From Fasciolopsis buskii (taxonomy: Eukaryota; Platyhelminthes; Trematoda; Plagiorchiida; Fasciolidae): 64,000 nt of DNA. The translations under genes and the position numbers were made by a program. Positions within the stretch are counted from its first letter, which is position 1, and each line of letters opens with the position of its first letter. Where the stretch lies: assembly GCA_008360955.1 (NCBI GenBank), contig LUCM01008873.1, positions 145,458-209,457 of the forward strand, in the 5' to 3' direction. Positions 12,039 to 24,164 of the stretch are shown one piece after another. The notes beneath the pieces were generated by a model that was not told the origin of the DNA, searched no databases, and saw only the letters and a program-made list of their open reading frames with translations.

Positions 12039-12208
12039 ATTGTGAATGATATAATGTTAATAACATAATGTCGTCGCAAATGTAATTCGCCAACGTTTCG
12101 ATATGATTGTAAAATTTGCCTTGAGAAAGACTATACACAGTAGTAGAAACGTCGACGAATTATATCTACCAACAGCAGCGTAATAATTAACATTATATCA
12201 CTCACAAT
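12039..12208. mobile_element. fold-back MITE, complete copy, 170 bp
   Basis: Terminal inverted repeats: the left begins ATTGTGAATGATATAATG and the right, read in reverse complement, begins ATTGTGAGTGATATAATG. About 22 of 23 bases match. The interior has no coding capacity and contains CCTTGAGAAAGAC..GTAGTAGAAACGTCG. Two shorter relatives lie at 9660 and 13727. No transposase is present, so it is non-autonomous; the superfamily cannot be named. Confidence 0.75.
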
Positions 12209-13375
12209 GCGAACGAGGCTCAATTGCCTCCGAGGTATCTAAACGATTTAAGATTTGGCCGTGCCTGACATACAAGGTGACCTAGTTTCCACCTGACCAG
12301 GCAAGTGAGCTAGGAAGAAGTGTGGCCATCACCAACTTTCACGAGCCCAAGCGGGGTGCAAGCCAGTGAGGTGAGATGAATTCACCCCGTGCCAAATTCA
12401 GATGATGACGGGTGAAACTTGAGGTTTTCATGTTTGATGCCGACCTAATCTTAAACCACTCAGGTTCTTCGAATTTAATTGGGCACTGCGCCGGCTGCAC
12501 ATGTTGTGTCGCAAGCCCAACTGTCGAGAATATGGGCGCATACAAGCAAATTCATCGTTTGTGGATGTTGACATGGATTTTCGTTTCGCTCTAGTTTCAG
12601 ACCTTCTCGGTTATCTTACTACACACGATAGGTTCATTTAGGTTAGAACTCATTTGCTGATTCCCGCGTAGTCTACGGGGATGCTTTTCTCTTTGGCCTT
12701 CAGTCTGAGCGATGCCCTCGCTGGATTGCGAGTAAGACACGACAGCCAGCCTACTTTCAATCTTTCCCAGAACTACGGTTCTTAGATGAGCCCTTATTTG
12801 TTTCCTGGCTTACTGTAGATCTAATTCCAAACCCGTGACATAGCCAACTGGTGCCAGCGAGGTTTTAAAGTCAGTCTTATTCATCGGGATCCTATTATGC
12901 AACCCTCTTTGGACCGAAATAAAGTGACCTTGAATATTTGGCATGCGTAGATAGCCTCTTCTTTGAGTAGGCCCACAAGCAATGGATATTCGAATGCGAA
13001 GCTGAATTGTGACAACCCCTGGAGAGGTGGTGGACAAACCCTAGATCGCGCTCAGCTACTGGACATGGAAATCACCTGTTTTTTCAATCAGAGTATCACG
13101 GTGTAGTACGTAAGTACACAATCGCCACGTTTGACGTTATATACCGGAGTTGTGGCGTCAGGAGTATGCTTGGAAGCTCCTCGTCGAAAAGTCCACAGAA
13201 GAATCACAACTGTGATTCGTTGATAATTTCTTGCCAGCTGGGCTGAGCCAACCTTAGGAACGAGGGTAGAATGCCGCAGAATATACAAATTTTCTCGAGC
13301 AAATTTTGTTTGCCCATCCAGATACTACTTATAATGTATATATCTGGTTCGGTTCGGTTAGACTGTTTTACTCAG

Positions 13376-13516
13376 TTTCGTCATGCGCTAACCACACTTA
13401 CGGCTACCACTCAAACATTTGATCGGCAATCAGGGGTGTACGGATCCCATGAATTCGGATTCAACTTAGAAGACATTCCCGATAACCCAAAATGGATTGC
13501 AACAATCTTTATCTCG
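13376..13516 (+). CDS. polycystin-1-like exon, PKD-like segment
   Basis: 47 codons, phase 0 to 0. The acceptor is gttttactcag at 13375 and the donor is TCG|gtaagt at 13517. The product starts FRHALTTLTATTQTFD and ends IPDNPKWIATIFIS. It follows the phase-0 end at 9198. The sequence is beta-rich and low in Cys; WIATIFIS fits a PKD terminal strand. No stronger motif is present, so identity rests on the splice sites, phase and context. Confidence 0.7.
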
Positions 13517-15475
13517 GTAAGTTTAGATGAAATGGGAAATTTTCATCCGAGGTAGGTGAAAGTGATGACAGATTGGCAGAACTATTCGAAGATTGGAAAG
13601 AAATTTATGAACAGACAAACTTTCCTGATGAATCACATAACTAGAAGTGTCCAGTGGAAAAATCCGAATGTTTTCCGAAGTGTTTACTTCATTGTGTTTT
13701 GTCATGTCAGTGAATGTTTTCGAATTTTAATTGTGAATGGTATAATGTTAATAACACGGCTTTGTTGGTAGCTGTGTCGTTAACATTATATCATTCACAA
13801 TTAAGACGCATCGATTTTTTGATACACTCCTTACATCATTTGGTCCCGATGTTTTCGAATTTTTCTTCAAAAAATCGTATTTGCAAGACATCATCACTTT
13901 TTAGCGGCAAAGGACACATGCGTATGCACTACTGGGCAGAAAAAGTTGCATGCCCAGGGCCGGACCCATGCACATTGCACGAAGTATCATGGGTCATTTC
14001 TTTGCTTCTTCCCCGAGTGCTCAGCGCAGTCCGGATAAACATTTCCTAGAAGGCGATTCAGATATGCTTGCAAGACAGGTACACATACGCATGGAAATTT
14101 TACAGAGACCAGGCTATGAAACTGAGTAATTCATTAAGTCCGTCATTCGACAGGTTACACGGTTGACGGTTAGGAATGGGAGAAGGAGTTGTTCCCACCA
14201 GCCGTGGACTGAGTTGAAATACGCGCACGTTTCCTCGTCACAATTAAAGTTACCCAGTTACGAAATTCGAAACTGGTCAGCAAGTCACGTTTCGAATCTT
14301 AAAATTTATATTTGCTAAGCACCTTTATGGTAATTGATGTTGTAAAATGTGGATTTATTCGATCTCGTGGCCCAGGTTACTTGGCTCTAATTAGAGGCTA
14401 ATGGAAGACGGGAAAATATGTGCTAATGGCAACAGTAGCCGATAAAATAATTAGTTACGCACCCGATAAGAGAAACAACAGTGTGGAACAAACAAGAAAA
14501 TGTAACCTTCGGAAAGCATATTACGAGAATCTCGGTTCCACTGACAGTAAATAGCTGATCGTCAAGTGTCGGGGATATACAAAATAATAAGTTACATTTA
14601 AATTTCGACAAAGCAATACCAATTACGGTCAAATTTTGCGACTGACATCACATGATTTCGATCATAAATATCCACACGGTGCCTCGTTGTGACTGGCTCA
14701 TATATACAGACCGTCAGTGATAACACATCTCTCGAAGAACAACAAATCAGTAGGCCAAAAGTGACCAGCTGTGGTCACGGAAAGTATTGGTGATTGGTTT
14801 CACATTAAATATTAACACTCACTAGATCCCTGGTTATACCGGGAATCATTAGTAAATAAGCTTTGAGTCACTCTGGAGTAGAAATTTGAGTTCCCGCAGT
14901 GAGGAAACATCAGAAGGCTATTCAACTGTGCAACTGCGTTGGCTCTTCTTCATCTGGAACTCCATCTTTTTAACCAATGTGAACTTTTCATTTCGGCATC
15001 TGAACCAGTCTGCCTCCTTTGATTCACTCTTAATTTCTAACGGGGCTTGTAATTTTACCACTCGGCGTTCGTTTCCAATCACCACGACCGCCTTAGGCAC
15101 CGTATTATGATGGGTCTAACCATACTGTTTCCTACAATATTTCGGAACTATGGCAAAATGATTCGGAACTTTGTCACAACTATTCGGAAATGTCATTCAA
15201 TGGACTTGGTAGAATCTCATATGGAAAAGTCTGAAACGTGATCTATCTAACGAGGACATATTTGCCCGTTAGTAATGTGCAATGCACAGCTTATCCATGC
15301 ATTCCCCCGTACAGTGTGCTAGCCGATGTACTCGTGAGAAGTCTAGTGGAAAAGAGGCATGCTCTTACCCAATTACGAGTATTTATGATGCAAATCCGAA
15401 TAATTTTGAACGGAGAAAATGACACAATGCCCGATGCCATGTGCAAACCATTGTTTTTGATTTCTCTATTCAAAG
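13517..15475 (+). other. intron, 2.0 kb
   Basis: It contains the short palindromic MITE at 13727-13804. Opposing open frames of 60-75 residues at 14886-15110 have no recognisable domain. Nothing else is recognised. Confidence 0.5.
13727..13804. mobile_element. MITE family, short palindromic copy, 78 bp
   Basis: The left arm TTAATTGTGAATGGTATAAT and the right arm ATTATATCATTCACAATTAA are reverse complements with one mismatch, continuing through GTTAA to a loop of about 17 bases. The ends match the terminal repeats of the 170-bp copy at 12039, so this is an internal-deletion form or a minimal fold-back unit. Confidence 0.75.
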
Positions 15476-15525
15476 TCCTATTGGGGAAGAGCCTTCCATT
15501 TGAAGAATTCTTCCTTACTTTGCCC
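15476..15525 (+). CDS. possible small polycystin-1-like exon
   Basis: 16 codons plus two bases, phase 0 to 2, product SYWGRAFHLKNSSLLC. The acceptor has a clear pyrimidine tract (ttgtttttgatttctctattcaaag) and the donor gttaca is weak. It is proposed because the exon before it ends in phase 0 while the next (15711) must start with one base. This exon supplies exactly that phase, and the joined reading is open. It is short and has no independent motif. Confidence 0.4.
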
Positions 15526-15710
15526 GTTACACGTGACTAGTCAACACCTTAAAACTGATTTGAAAACAATTTGGCCGGCGATCGATAATTCCAGAATTTA
15601 GGTCAGAACTCCAAGCACTTATCTGAGAAACTGTTGGATTATTCAAGTGTTTCACAATAATTCTTGAAAACCTTATATGTAAAAAGCAAAAACAGATCTC
15701 GTGTTCACAG

Positions 15711-15775
15711 TTACGATGCAACAGTGTCCCGGTTTGAAGAGCCGAGAGCCCGGTTAACGTGGAATTTCTCCCTGG
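15711..15775 (+). CDS. polycystin-1-like exon, PKD repeat part
   Basis: One base, 21 codons and one base (phase 2 to 1). The acceptor is gtgttcacag at 15710 and the donor G|gtttgt at 15776 is weak. The product is YDATVSRFEEP followed by RARLTWNFSL. LTWNFSLE resembles the F.W.F strand of a PKD repeat. Joining to the next exon makes GAA (Glu): ..WNFSLEPENDEVG. The alternative donor gtgagt just downstream would create a stop at the junction, which supports the weaker site. Confidence 0.55.
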
Positions 15776-15928
15776 GTTTGTGTGAGTTGAATCAACCGAA
15801 AGATTGTATTCGTGAATTGGTATATTGTTGGAAGATTAAGACAGGCATCTAATTTTGTCTTGTGCTACAATGAAACAAATTTAGACGCTAATGGATTGGT
15901 GAATTTCTGTTTCATTGTTCCCAATCAG

Positions 15929-16092
15929 AACCGGAAAATGACGAGGTGGGTCTGAGCGCCCAACGTCTCATAGACCAACTGGGCCAGTGTGATTCAAATA
16001 CACTACTTGTATCCGGAATTCAGGCTCGTTACGCTGGTCTCATCACAATGATAGAAATGTCAGTTGCAAATTTGGGAGCTTTTCACATCCTG
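15929..16092 (+). CDS. polycystin-1-like exon, PKD repeat part
   Basis: Two bases plus 54 codons, phase 1 to 0. The acceptor is ttcccaatcag at 15928 and the donor is CTG|gtaagt at 16093. The product runs PENDEVGLSAQRLIDQLGQC..TLLVSGIQARYAGLITMIEM and ends SVANLGAFHIL. ARYAG..T.IEMSVANLG matches the closing Y.G.Y.V.V.V.N strand pair of a PKD repeat. Both splice sites are strong. Confidence 0.75.
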
Positions 16093-19000
16093 GTAAGTCA
16101 GTTAACACTACGATCCATGCGTATACGACCTTCATATGTCCGAAACCTGATCACGTGTTCATGACGACAGTTTTTGTATTATTTCGCTACATTTGTGGGA
16201 CAAATATCGAGCAAGAAGGTTGTGAATAAAAGACAATCACTGGAAATCGTAAACCGCACTGAAATCGAACGATTAGAACAAATCTCTCGTATTGAATCAC
16301 CGTTCCCATACTCCAGAAGTGATCTTGTCAAACATGTTGCGTTAAGCTATCCACCGATAGGTTGGGCATCCTCCTGTTTCGCTTTGTCAGTTCAGATGAA
16401 TTGCGCTTTGTCGTCCCACTTCAAAGTCTTTAATTTCGTACGATGAGTAGTATCTACATTCTGGCACAGCATTCCTGTGTTGTTGCAATCTAGTACGTAA
16501 TGATCTGCTTGGAACAGCTGAATTGCCAACGATTGAAGTGAAAGGACTAATTCAAACATCGTGCACTGTGCATTATATTGATTTTTTCCAACTAGTCCTA
16601 ATTTGGATTAGTATGACAATGAAATCAGCAACACCAAATGTTTGGATACAAGCCGAGTCCTAAAATCAACGTTTCCGGTTGAAAACAATCGAGGTGTCTG
16701 GTACGGAAGCAAGAACAAACAAACATGATATGCTGACAGATTTCTGTCAACAGCCAGTTACGGCAGACAGGCAGCAATTTTATTTTTGCGATCAGGAACA
16801 CCGAATCCGATAGAAAAGTGTTCGTCTTTTTGTGGAATATTGATTACTTAACAGTGTAGGTTTCGTTTTATTTTCCTGGCAGATGAAATTACCCGTGGGC
16901 GGTTGTAAACGTGACCTGCTTGCCTAGTAGAATATCACAGGGATTTGTGTTAGGCTGAACTGATGAGCGAGGCCAGATCGGGAGACTGAACCGTTTCCCG
17001 GGAATTTATCGGCTAAATGAAGATGTTAGTCGTTGCAACGATTCTGAATATATTCATGCAATTCGAAACAGAAGAAAAAACAGATGGAGAGGCCAGTAGG
17101 ACAGGTGTGGAATTCATCATCCAGGGAGCATTAGTTATTCGACAGGAGAAATACTACAAGTTTTAAATCATATTTTGATTTTGTGATCCGAAAACCTCTG
17201 TCAACTCGATCGATTTCGGTCGGTCTTATCAGATCAAAGTCAGCCCAGTTCTGCTTACCTAGTCACAAAAGAACCTAATTGCCTTAGGTCAATGGGTGTG
17301 AATCCCGTCTGGTGGTGATAATCCAATGATCCATAGGTTGATCCAGGTCAAAAGTTTTTGATTCCTCATCGCTAGTCTCAGGAGTACGTTGATTTTCCCC
17401 CGTCCTCGTTTTGAGCGACAAATTTTTTTTTACCTGTCAACCGGTCATAAAATTCAACTTTGTCCCCGAGGTCGATTACTGGATCCCCGAGGTATTTGTC
17501 AACCTAGCTCGATTGATTCTAGGACCCAAGGTGTTCTATCGTCGCACTAGAGTTTGCACGTAAACCAAGAGATTTTGAGTTTTAGTAATTGTTCCTAATT
17601 TGTCCATGAGGTTTGTGGCGTTTGACTCAAACAGTAATTTATCCCAACGGTCTGAAGAGATTCTGGCTAGGTCCAATTATTATTTGTGCATGGGATAAAT
17701 ACGGTGCCTTCACTAAGCTAGTCTGATGATGTAATCTGAGAATTTCACTCACAAATGTTTCCGAAATCGTTCGCGTCAACTTAAATGGGGAAATCTATGA
17801 ACGCAGAAGTGTACACAATATAACAATATAACACACACAATATAACACAAAATACAACACAATATAACAATACACTCATTGGATTTGGTCACGTGGACAG
17901 TAAGGAATTTAGTTCAATCCTGTAGGGATACGGAGTATGTTACCAAAGCTTAAGTCATCAGTGTGATAAAAGGTCATTTTTAGTTGGGCTTGTAATGAAA
18001 TTGGGACGTCCACCAAATACCGTGTCCGAACCCATAGCCAATTGCTATCTATCCTATCACAATTCGGACACATTTATTTGTCTCTCATCGAAGTATTACA
18101 ATACATGCCTATCTACCATCGACCTCTGAAGTCATCGGGTCGTTTATCACATGGTGACTGGCCTGGGTGATATACCAATAGGTGGGCGTGATATGGATGC
18201 GGGACACTGGTTTTCGAAAGGGGTTCACACGTGACCTAACCTGAAATGGATAACACCAAAGGAAGAACCAGCGTGAGCCGAAGCTTAGCAAGCGAATATC
18301 CAACGATCAACACTTGTACAATCCAATCCAATGGTGCAGCCCAAAACTTATCTGTTGCATAGATTAATCAAAAAAACGAAACTAACTGTTTGGTTTGAAT
18401 CTTATCGAGTTTAGACCGATTTATTTGTAAGAGAAAATAAAAGCAACATATCTCAAGAAAAAATAAACCGATGCGACTAAGGCGTTGCTTGACAACGAGA
18501 AAAAGAACGAAACAGGGTGAAGGCATGCGTTGGTGCGTGACCAATCAACGACAGCAAAAAAAATGATAATCAGTGTGAATGAGTACTTCAGAAATGAACT
18601 GCCGGTGAATACGGGAATCATTCAAACACAGCGCGGTCTAACGTTAAAGTTACGCTAGCGCAAGTTTGGAATAAGAACATGACCAATTAGTTATTACGGG
18701 CCAAGTATGTAGTCACTAACAATCTAATCGACAGTATAGGTAATCAATATTTAGTGTTATTACATGATCTGTGCAACTGTTCACAGTTCTAGCTAGGATG
18801 AACCCCATCCACCTTAGCTTAGTTTCAATTCCCATAGCTCTTACTTTGCGTCTTTCAACAAGCCGTGGTCATTGATTGCTAGATCATATCGATCGTTTGT
18901 TCAAGTTTTACAACTGTCGATCATTTGTCAGTCGAGAACGCAACTGAAAGCGATTGGAAATAATCCATTGGATGTCGACTCAAAGTATCGGAAGAAAAAA

Positions 19001-19328
19001 CTAAAAAGTTCTAATGAGTTATTTAGTGCCAAAAATCCTCAATTATACCATTATTGTCAGTGTGAATAACACCTCATGGATAATGGATAAAACTGTCACT
19101 TGTATAGTCGTCAAGCACGGAAAATTGATCATAACCACGATCCGAGTCATTATCATCACGATCACGATCATCATCGCAATCCAGTTCACCAATTAATCAC
19201 CATCTCAGCTATCACCATCGTCATCCAAATCGCCCAAAGCATTATTCGAATCATCATCCGAATCTTTAGGCTATTCACCGTAATCATCCAAGTCATCATC
19301 ATTATCCGAGTCATCATCATCATCCGAG

Positions 19329-19366
<38 letters not shown>

Positions 19367-19920
19367 TGATTCATCATCACCCACATTGTCTTTATCATCG
19401 AGATCAATCTCATCCAGATGATCGGCGTGATCATCTTTATCCGGATGATCACCACCATCATCACACCATCATCATCATCCGAATCATCATCATCATCATC
19501 ATCATCATCGTCATCATCATCATCATCATCCGACTCATCATTACCTTCATCATCCCAGTCAACATTATCATTAACATTTGATTCGTCAAGCTCATCCAAA
19601 TTATCACACGAAGCACCATCCCTATCGCCATTCTCATCTTAATCGAGTGCAATCAATGGTTAGTTCGAATTCCAGCATCCGAGTTTTGGCGCGCACAGAG
19701 AAGCAGAGAACGAAGAAGAAACGCATTTCGCGCCATGATTCCTACTAAACCAGAAACCTAATACACATCGAGGTCATTTTATCCGCCTAAAACATGCCTG
19801 CGCATAAGGTGCCAAGTGAAAACGACATTTACCCTCCTAACCCGCATTCTAAATAGACCCAATTCTGCGAGGTTTATCAAAACCTAATCGATAGTTTCAT
19901 TTCCGTTTTTGTTTCTGCAG
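16093..19920 (+). other. intron, 3.8 kb, with a long trinucleotide tract
   Basis: It contains an AT/CA-rich imperfect repeat (about 17815-17878, AATATAACA units) and the TCA/ATC tract at 19115-19605. I recognise no gene or mobile element in 16100-17800 or 17880-19100. Confidence 0.55.
19115..19605. repeat. imperfect (TCA)n/(ATC)n tract, about 490 bp
   Basis: A long interrupted TCA repeat, purest at 19329-19366 and 19487-19532. It creates artificial open frames: Ser-rich or Ile-rich on the plus strand, and Asp-rich or Met-rich on the minus strand (19186-19652). These are products of the repeat, not genes. Confidence 0.85.
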
Positions 19921-20136
19921 CACTTACGTGTTGTCTGCGACACGAGCAAAAAGTACCGATTCATGCAGAACGATTGCTCTACCACCGCGGAAGCCATTGA
20001 ATGTTCAGGTGCATCATTTTACCTGTCCAGTCAAATATGCAACGTTAATTCCAATGCCCAATGTCAAGCAGAGTTGCGGCCAATAAAACGTGACGAGGTT
20101 TTGCCTGTGGAACCGTACAGCTACCAAGTGGTGGAG
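19921..20136 (+). CDS. polycystin-1-like exon, cysteine-rich segment
   Basis: 72 codons, phase 0 to 0. The acceptor ttccgtttttgtttctgcag at 19920 is excellent; the donor is GAG|gtcagt at 20137. The product begins HLRVVCDTSKKYRFMQNDC and has five Cys (VVCDT, NDCST, IECSG, QICNV, QCQAE) before ending VEPYSYQVVE. The even spacing suggests a disulphide-bonded module between PKD repeats, and I cannot name the domain. It joins in phase to the next exon, which has a lectin-like or jelly-roll-like look. Confidence 0.75.
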
Positions 20137-21102
20137 GTCAGTTTGATTAAATTGATCTATATGAAATTAACTAGTAGTAGATCAGTAGTATTGCAAGGAC
20201 GTGAATAGGCGAACAGAACACTGATCACATGTTCCATGGGACAAAAAGAAGAAGCCTTATAAAAACGGACAACGTTGATTCAGAAGTGACAGCAATGATA
20301 AAGAACAACCGAAATAATCATTTGTACGAACTAGCATTCATTCACAAACTCACCAAACGAACTTATTGATTCAGTCGATCATTGATTCATTCATTCGTTC
20401 ACTTAGTCGATTTCTTATTCATCAAATGAATACCTAACACAAGCCTCACAGTTGGGTACCAAATAGACAATTATGAGATTGCTTATCTATAGTCGACAAC
20501 ATGACTGATCGAATGAATGGGCGGATGAAAGACTGACGAGCCGACTGACGGTTTTAGGGGCCTGGTTGCTCGGATGATTGACTAACTACCTTTGGTAACT
20601 GAAGGAATGAATGAATGAGTGAATGAATCACTGTCTGACTGATTTTTGTTGCTGGCTGGCTGACTTTGGAACCTGACTTCCTGGATGTTTTCGACGAATA
20701 ACTGACTTTGGAGACTGATTGAATGGCCGCCATTCAATCCAATCGTTTGCTTGTCGTTCTATCTGCCTGTATATCTATCAATCAATCAATCACTCAATCA
20801 ATCAATCAATCTATCTATCTATCGATCTATCTATCCATCCATCCACCCATCCATTCAATCATTTATCCATCGATTCTGCTCTTATACCGTATTTCATGTT
20901 TCTTTTTGTACCTGATTCTTAGATTTGTATCGCGCTTTTCCATCCGCCAAGAATGGTAGCCGTGACATTGCCGATTTAGTTGGGCGAATCTATTGGTAAC
21001 TCATAAGACCAATTCTATTATTCTCATCGTGTTAATCTAAACATTTCATCAAACGACTCGTGAAGCTATAATCTTGTTCTAATTAACTTATTTTTCCCGT
21101 AG
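20137..21102 (+). other. intron, 1.0 kb, with tetranucleotide repeats
   Basis: It holds TGAA/GAAT units (about 20604-20631) and an ATCA/ATCT/ATCC tract (about 20777-20870). The open frames there only translate these repeats. Confidence 0.7.
20777..20870. repeat. (ATCA/ATCT/ATCC)n tetranucleotide tract
   Basis: Runs of ATCA, then ATCT, then ATCC units in sequence, which suggests stepwise mutation of a single tetranucleotide array. Confidence 0.85.
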
Positions 21103-21333
21103 AAAGTCTCATACACACCGACTGCTCTGGGCTGGCAAATTTTCAAGCTTCCTTCCAGTTGGAAGATGATATCTGGCGACCGAATTGGTATACACTTTGC
21201 CGGTGTCAGCCCGATTCATTGTTTGCCGAAGAAATCCAATCAAACTGGTGACTTGGTTGGTAACATGAACATTTTGAACGAAAATGACATAATAAAGCCG
21301 TCCGATTTATCCCGAAGTACGAATATTGCTCAG
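21103..21333 (+). CDS. polycystin-1-like exon, unnamed beta-sandwich-like segment
   Basis: 77 codons, phase 0 to 0. The acceptor is tatttttcccgtag at 21102 and the donor is CAG|gttagt at 21334. The product starts KVSYTPTALGWQIFKLPSSW and includes ISGDRIGIHFAGVSPIHC. The G.W.IF.LP...I..GD.IGI.F pattern resembles a jelly-roll sandwich segment. I recall similar text between PKD repeats of invertebrate polycystins but cannot name the family. The open frame alone begins at an internal Met (21166); the splice site places the exon start 63 bp earlier. Confidence 0.75.
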
Positions 21334-23490
21334 GTTAGTTCGTATCATAATACATTGGAAATAATTTTCAGTGATATTAGTGCAATAAAATGTGAAGGAT
21401 TTAAGCAATCATTGCAACCACATTAAAGATTCCCCGCAAGTAGTGAAAGGTGCCAGGTGAAACTCTATCCCACGTTCTTGATCATAATTTTTTCCGCTAG
21501 CTCCTCGTAGATGCATTCGCCCGGATGTCACATAAAAACCTGCGAAGGTACTACTTGAAATTCTGGTTCCGACGTCTTTTCACCGTATCCAAGCATGAGA
21601 CTCAGTTAACAGGTTGATTACTGAGTATGAAAGCCTAACAAATAGCGATAACTGCAAAGCCTTATTGGGTGATTCCCGGAAGCTTTGCTCATTCACCTGC
21701 AGACAATGACATATAATGTGTATATATATGCGTATATATATGAATACATAAGTATGCACATACAGAATGTGTGTAAACGCCATCCTGCGATTCATTTCAA
21801 ATGTCAGTGGCACTGCCGATAATGTGTAGATGGGATCATATTCAGAATTAGTTGGAACAGCGTAGAAAGTTGCCTGTTTGTACACAACGCCTGAATGAAA
21901 TTCGGTTTCGTTCACCATTCTGAAAGTCACTTGATATAAGAAACCTTTTTTAGGATGGATAACTAAAGTAAACAATGCGAATCGTTGACCTCGATGTCTC
22001 CCAGTTAGAAAGAATGGATATCATGTTAAAAATTATCGATTTGTCTTGACCCCGGCCCGGGTATCGATCAAGTTCAATCCGACTGTAAGAAATCGTCTCC
22101 TCGAAAGTCATCAGCGCGGTCAAGAAAGATATCGATATGTCTGATTTGATTACTAGTCTTCAGTACATCTCAGAGAGCTCCCAAATGACCGTGTTTCTCT
22201 GGCGATCTTCACTGAAGAAACCTTAATCATTGCGTTTTGGTGACAGAGATGTTCCCACTGGATTGTGGAGATTAAAAGAAAAACAAATTTCCCGCACTTT
22301 CTACCTGGCTGATAATCATTTGGCAGGAGCTTGCTAAACCGTAGTTTCAAACCAACCACGGGTTGCATACGAATTACATACCATTAAGCTCGTTGGCATC
22401 GATGGCCGGAGGGTGTACTGATTACTCAGGAGGTCTAGCCCTATCCAAGAAGAGTACAGACTGAGCCCTCAGTTTCCCAATCCCAGTGGATTACGAGACT
22501 CTCAAATTGTCATAGTACTTTTTAGATTAGATCATTTTGGTCTGCAAATCCAAGTAAATTACCCTAAATCGAACTTCTTTTTTCTGGTTGGGAAATCAAT
22601 TAGTATGCATTCGACTGACGAAATACAAATCCCAATGGACAACCGATAACTCGAGGCAGAGCCGAATTATATGAACGATAAATTCTACACGATTATTATT
22701 TTCGTTTCGTCTTACTGCCCCACCGTTCTCCTGTCTCGATACCATTCCCATGGCATATGATCTATGCAAAAGTTTGCTCTCGTGGAATCTCATAATTGTC
22801 AACAAGTTCATAGTGAATTATTTGAAAACCATAAAACATTTTTAACCAATACAAAATATCTAACATATTCAAATAAAAAATCAATAAGTTTGGCTGGCAG
22901 ATTTGTGACAAATTCACAATCAATTCAACTATGCTCGTGAGTTCTAGCAAGTGGATTCCGCGTGAATGAGCGATTGATCTTGATCTGACAGTCAATTTGT
23001 GAAAAATTCATCCCGGTGAATGTAATGCATGTGCTCAGTTTGGACGGAATAATGCACTGACCCTAAAGTAAACTGTTTTTCACGTAGTACAAATGCATGG
23101 GTTATATCCATGCGTGAGCTCGAATCCCGTAGAAGTCGAGGATTTGTTAAAACTTCCTTTATCGGTGAAACAATAATGCACATTATTTTTAGGAATTGAT
23201 CGTAGCGATCAGAGAGCTGCCAAGTGCAAAAGTGGACCGGCTGTGAGAGGATTGGAACTCATGATCGTCAGGTCCAATTGCCACGAACTTATTCGTTTGG
23301 CCACGACCGAACAATGCTTGGAATTTTTCAAAGTCCAAATAATCTAAAGATCATCCGATTGCGTAAGCAAAGAACAAGAATTGTAACCAAAATATTCCAC
23401 TACACGAAATGCACTTAGGTATTTACTTTTGTATTTATCTAGTCACTGCAAAATGTACATAGGTTTGTATTTTCTCCCTGATTAATTCAG
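21334..23490 (+). other. intron, 2.2 kb
   Basis: It contains a TA-rich microsatellite (21716-21752). The minus-strand frame at 21580-21975 (131 codons) spans that repeat and has no recognised domain. Nothing else is recognised. Confidence 0.5.
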
Positions 23491-23716
23491 ATAAAAGCTT
23501 GGAGTACGCTGGGGAGAGAAATGAAAATTTCCGGTCGAATGAGCCAACCCGGATCGTCTTCCATCACGCTCACTTTGAACACGTTTCGTCTGGACGAATC
23601 ACCGTTGTCCTTCACTCGCGACATTCTAGTTGTGGAAGCTTTCAATCAGACCGAACTGATCCAAACAGCATTTGAAGTCGCCAAAGAAGCCACACTGACT
23701 TTGCGTCCTCATTCAG
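23491..23716 (+). CDS. polycystin-1-like exon, end of sandwich segment and start of a PKD repeat
   Basis: 75 codons plus one base, phase 0 to 1. The acceptor is gattaattcag at 23490 and the donor is G|gtagtt at 23717. The product starts IKAWSTLGREMKISGRM and ends FEVAKEATLTLRPHSG. The last part, V....EATLTL.P, is the first strand pair of a PKD repeat; the core FGD lies in the next exon at 28390. The phase-1 G joins GT to make Gly. This junction across a 4.7-kb intron rebuilds a normal PKD repeat and is among the best-supported joins. Confidence 0.8.
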
Positions 23717-24164
23717 GTAGTTTACTTTCATACCACAATCATACAGTTTATGTGTGCACGTGATTGACGCATTGGTAAAATTCCGTGTTGATGCCATGGT
23801 CACACGAACACATTGATTGAAAACGGTCACTGTTATGCACATCAACCATTTTTAACTTCAAAAAGAACAATGTTACCGTTAAGATATAAGTCGCCTGCAC
23901 GACCTTTTCATCAGGGGTTATTGTGAATCAACGCGAGTGATGAGGGGTGGCATAGTTTCCCAATTCATGGATTGTGTGACCTCGTCGCACCAGCCAATCA
24001 CGAAAGCGCGGTGCGACGATTTCATCAGATGGATAGAACCTTAACGATTTTCCGGAATGCATTCTGTGGTCGTTATTTGGGCCGTGATACCGCACGGTGA
24101 AGTGTCAGCACAGCAAATAATTTCACAGTAATAATTTTGATGAAGTAGCTATTGGATACAGGTG

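Larger units (their letters stand above)
9199..13375 (+). other. intron, 4.2 kb
   Basis: It holds a CA repeat (9280-9295), a partial MITE (9660-9773), a tRNA-headed fold-back repeat (10098-10400), a short TA run near 11317-11325 and a complete MITE (12039-12208). I recognise nothing in 10410-12030 or 12210-13375. Confidence 0.6.

Noticed and set aside
14886..15110. Opposing open frames, including a Lys/Glu-rich minus frame
   Set aside because: No domain match and no partner exons; the minus frame lacks clear splice sites.
15238..15540. 100-codon open frame read as a whole
   Set aside because: The sequence does not look like a PKD or other known domain; only a 50-base part in another frame (15476-15525) fits the receptor by phase.
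16961..17000. CTGATGAGCGAGGCC as a plus-strand hammerhead core
   Set aside because: No GAAAC element follows a closing stem II at the right distance, and no cleavage triplet is placed.
19186..19652. Acidic (Asp-rich), Met-rich and Ser-rich open frames
   Set aside because: They are translations of the TCA/ATC repeat in different frames, with no start context, splice support or non-repeat domain.
20777..20870. CRISPR-like array
   Set aside because: The repeats are contiguous four-base units without spacers, and the DNA is eukaryotic.
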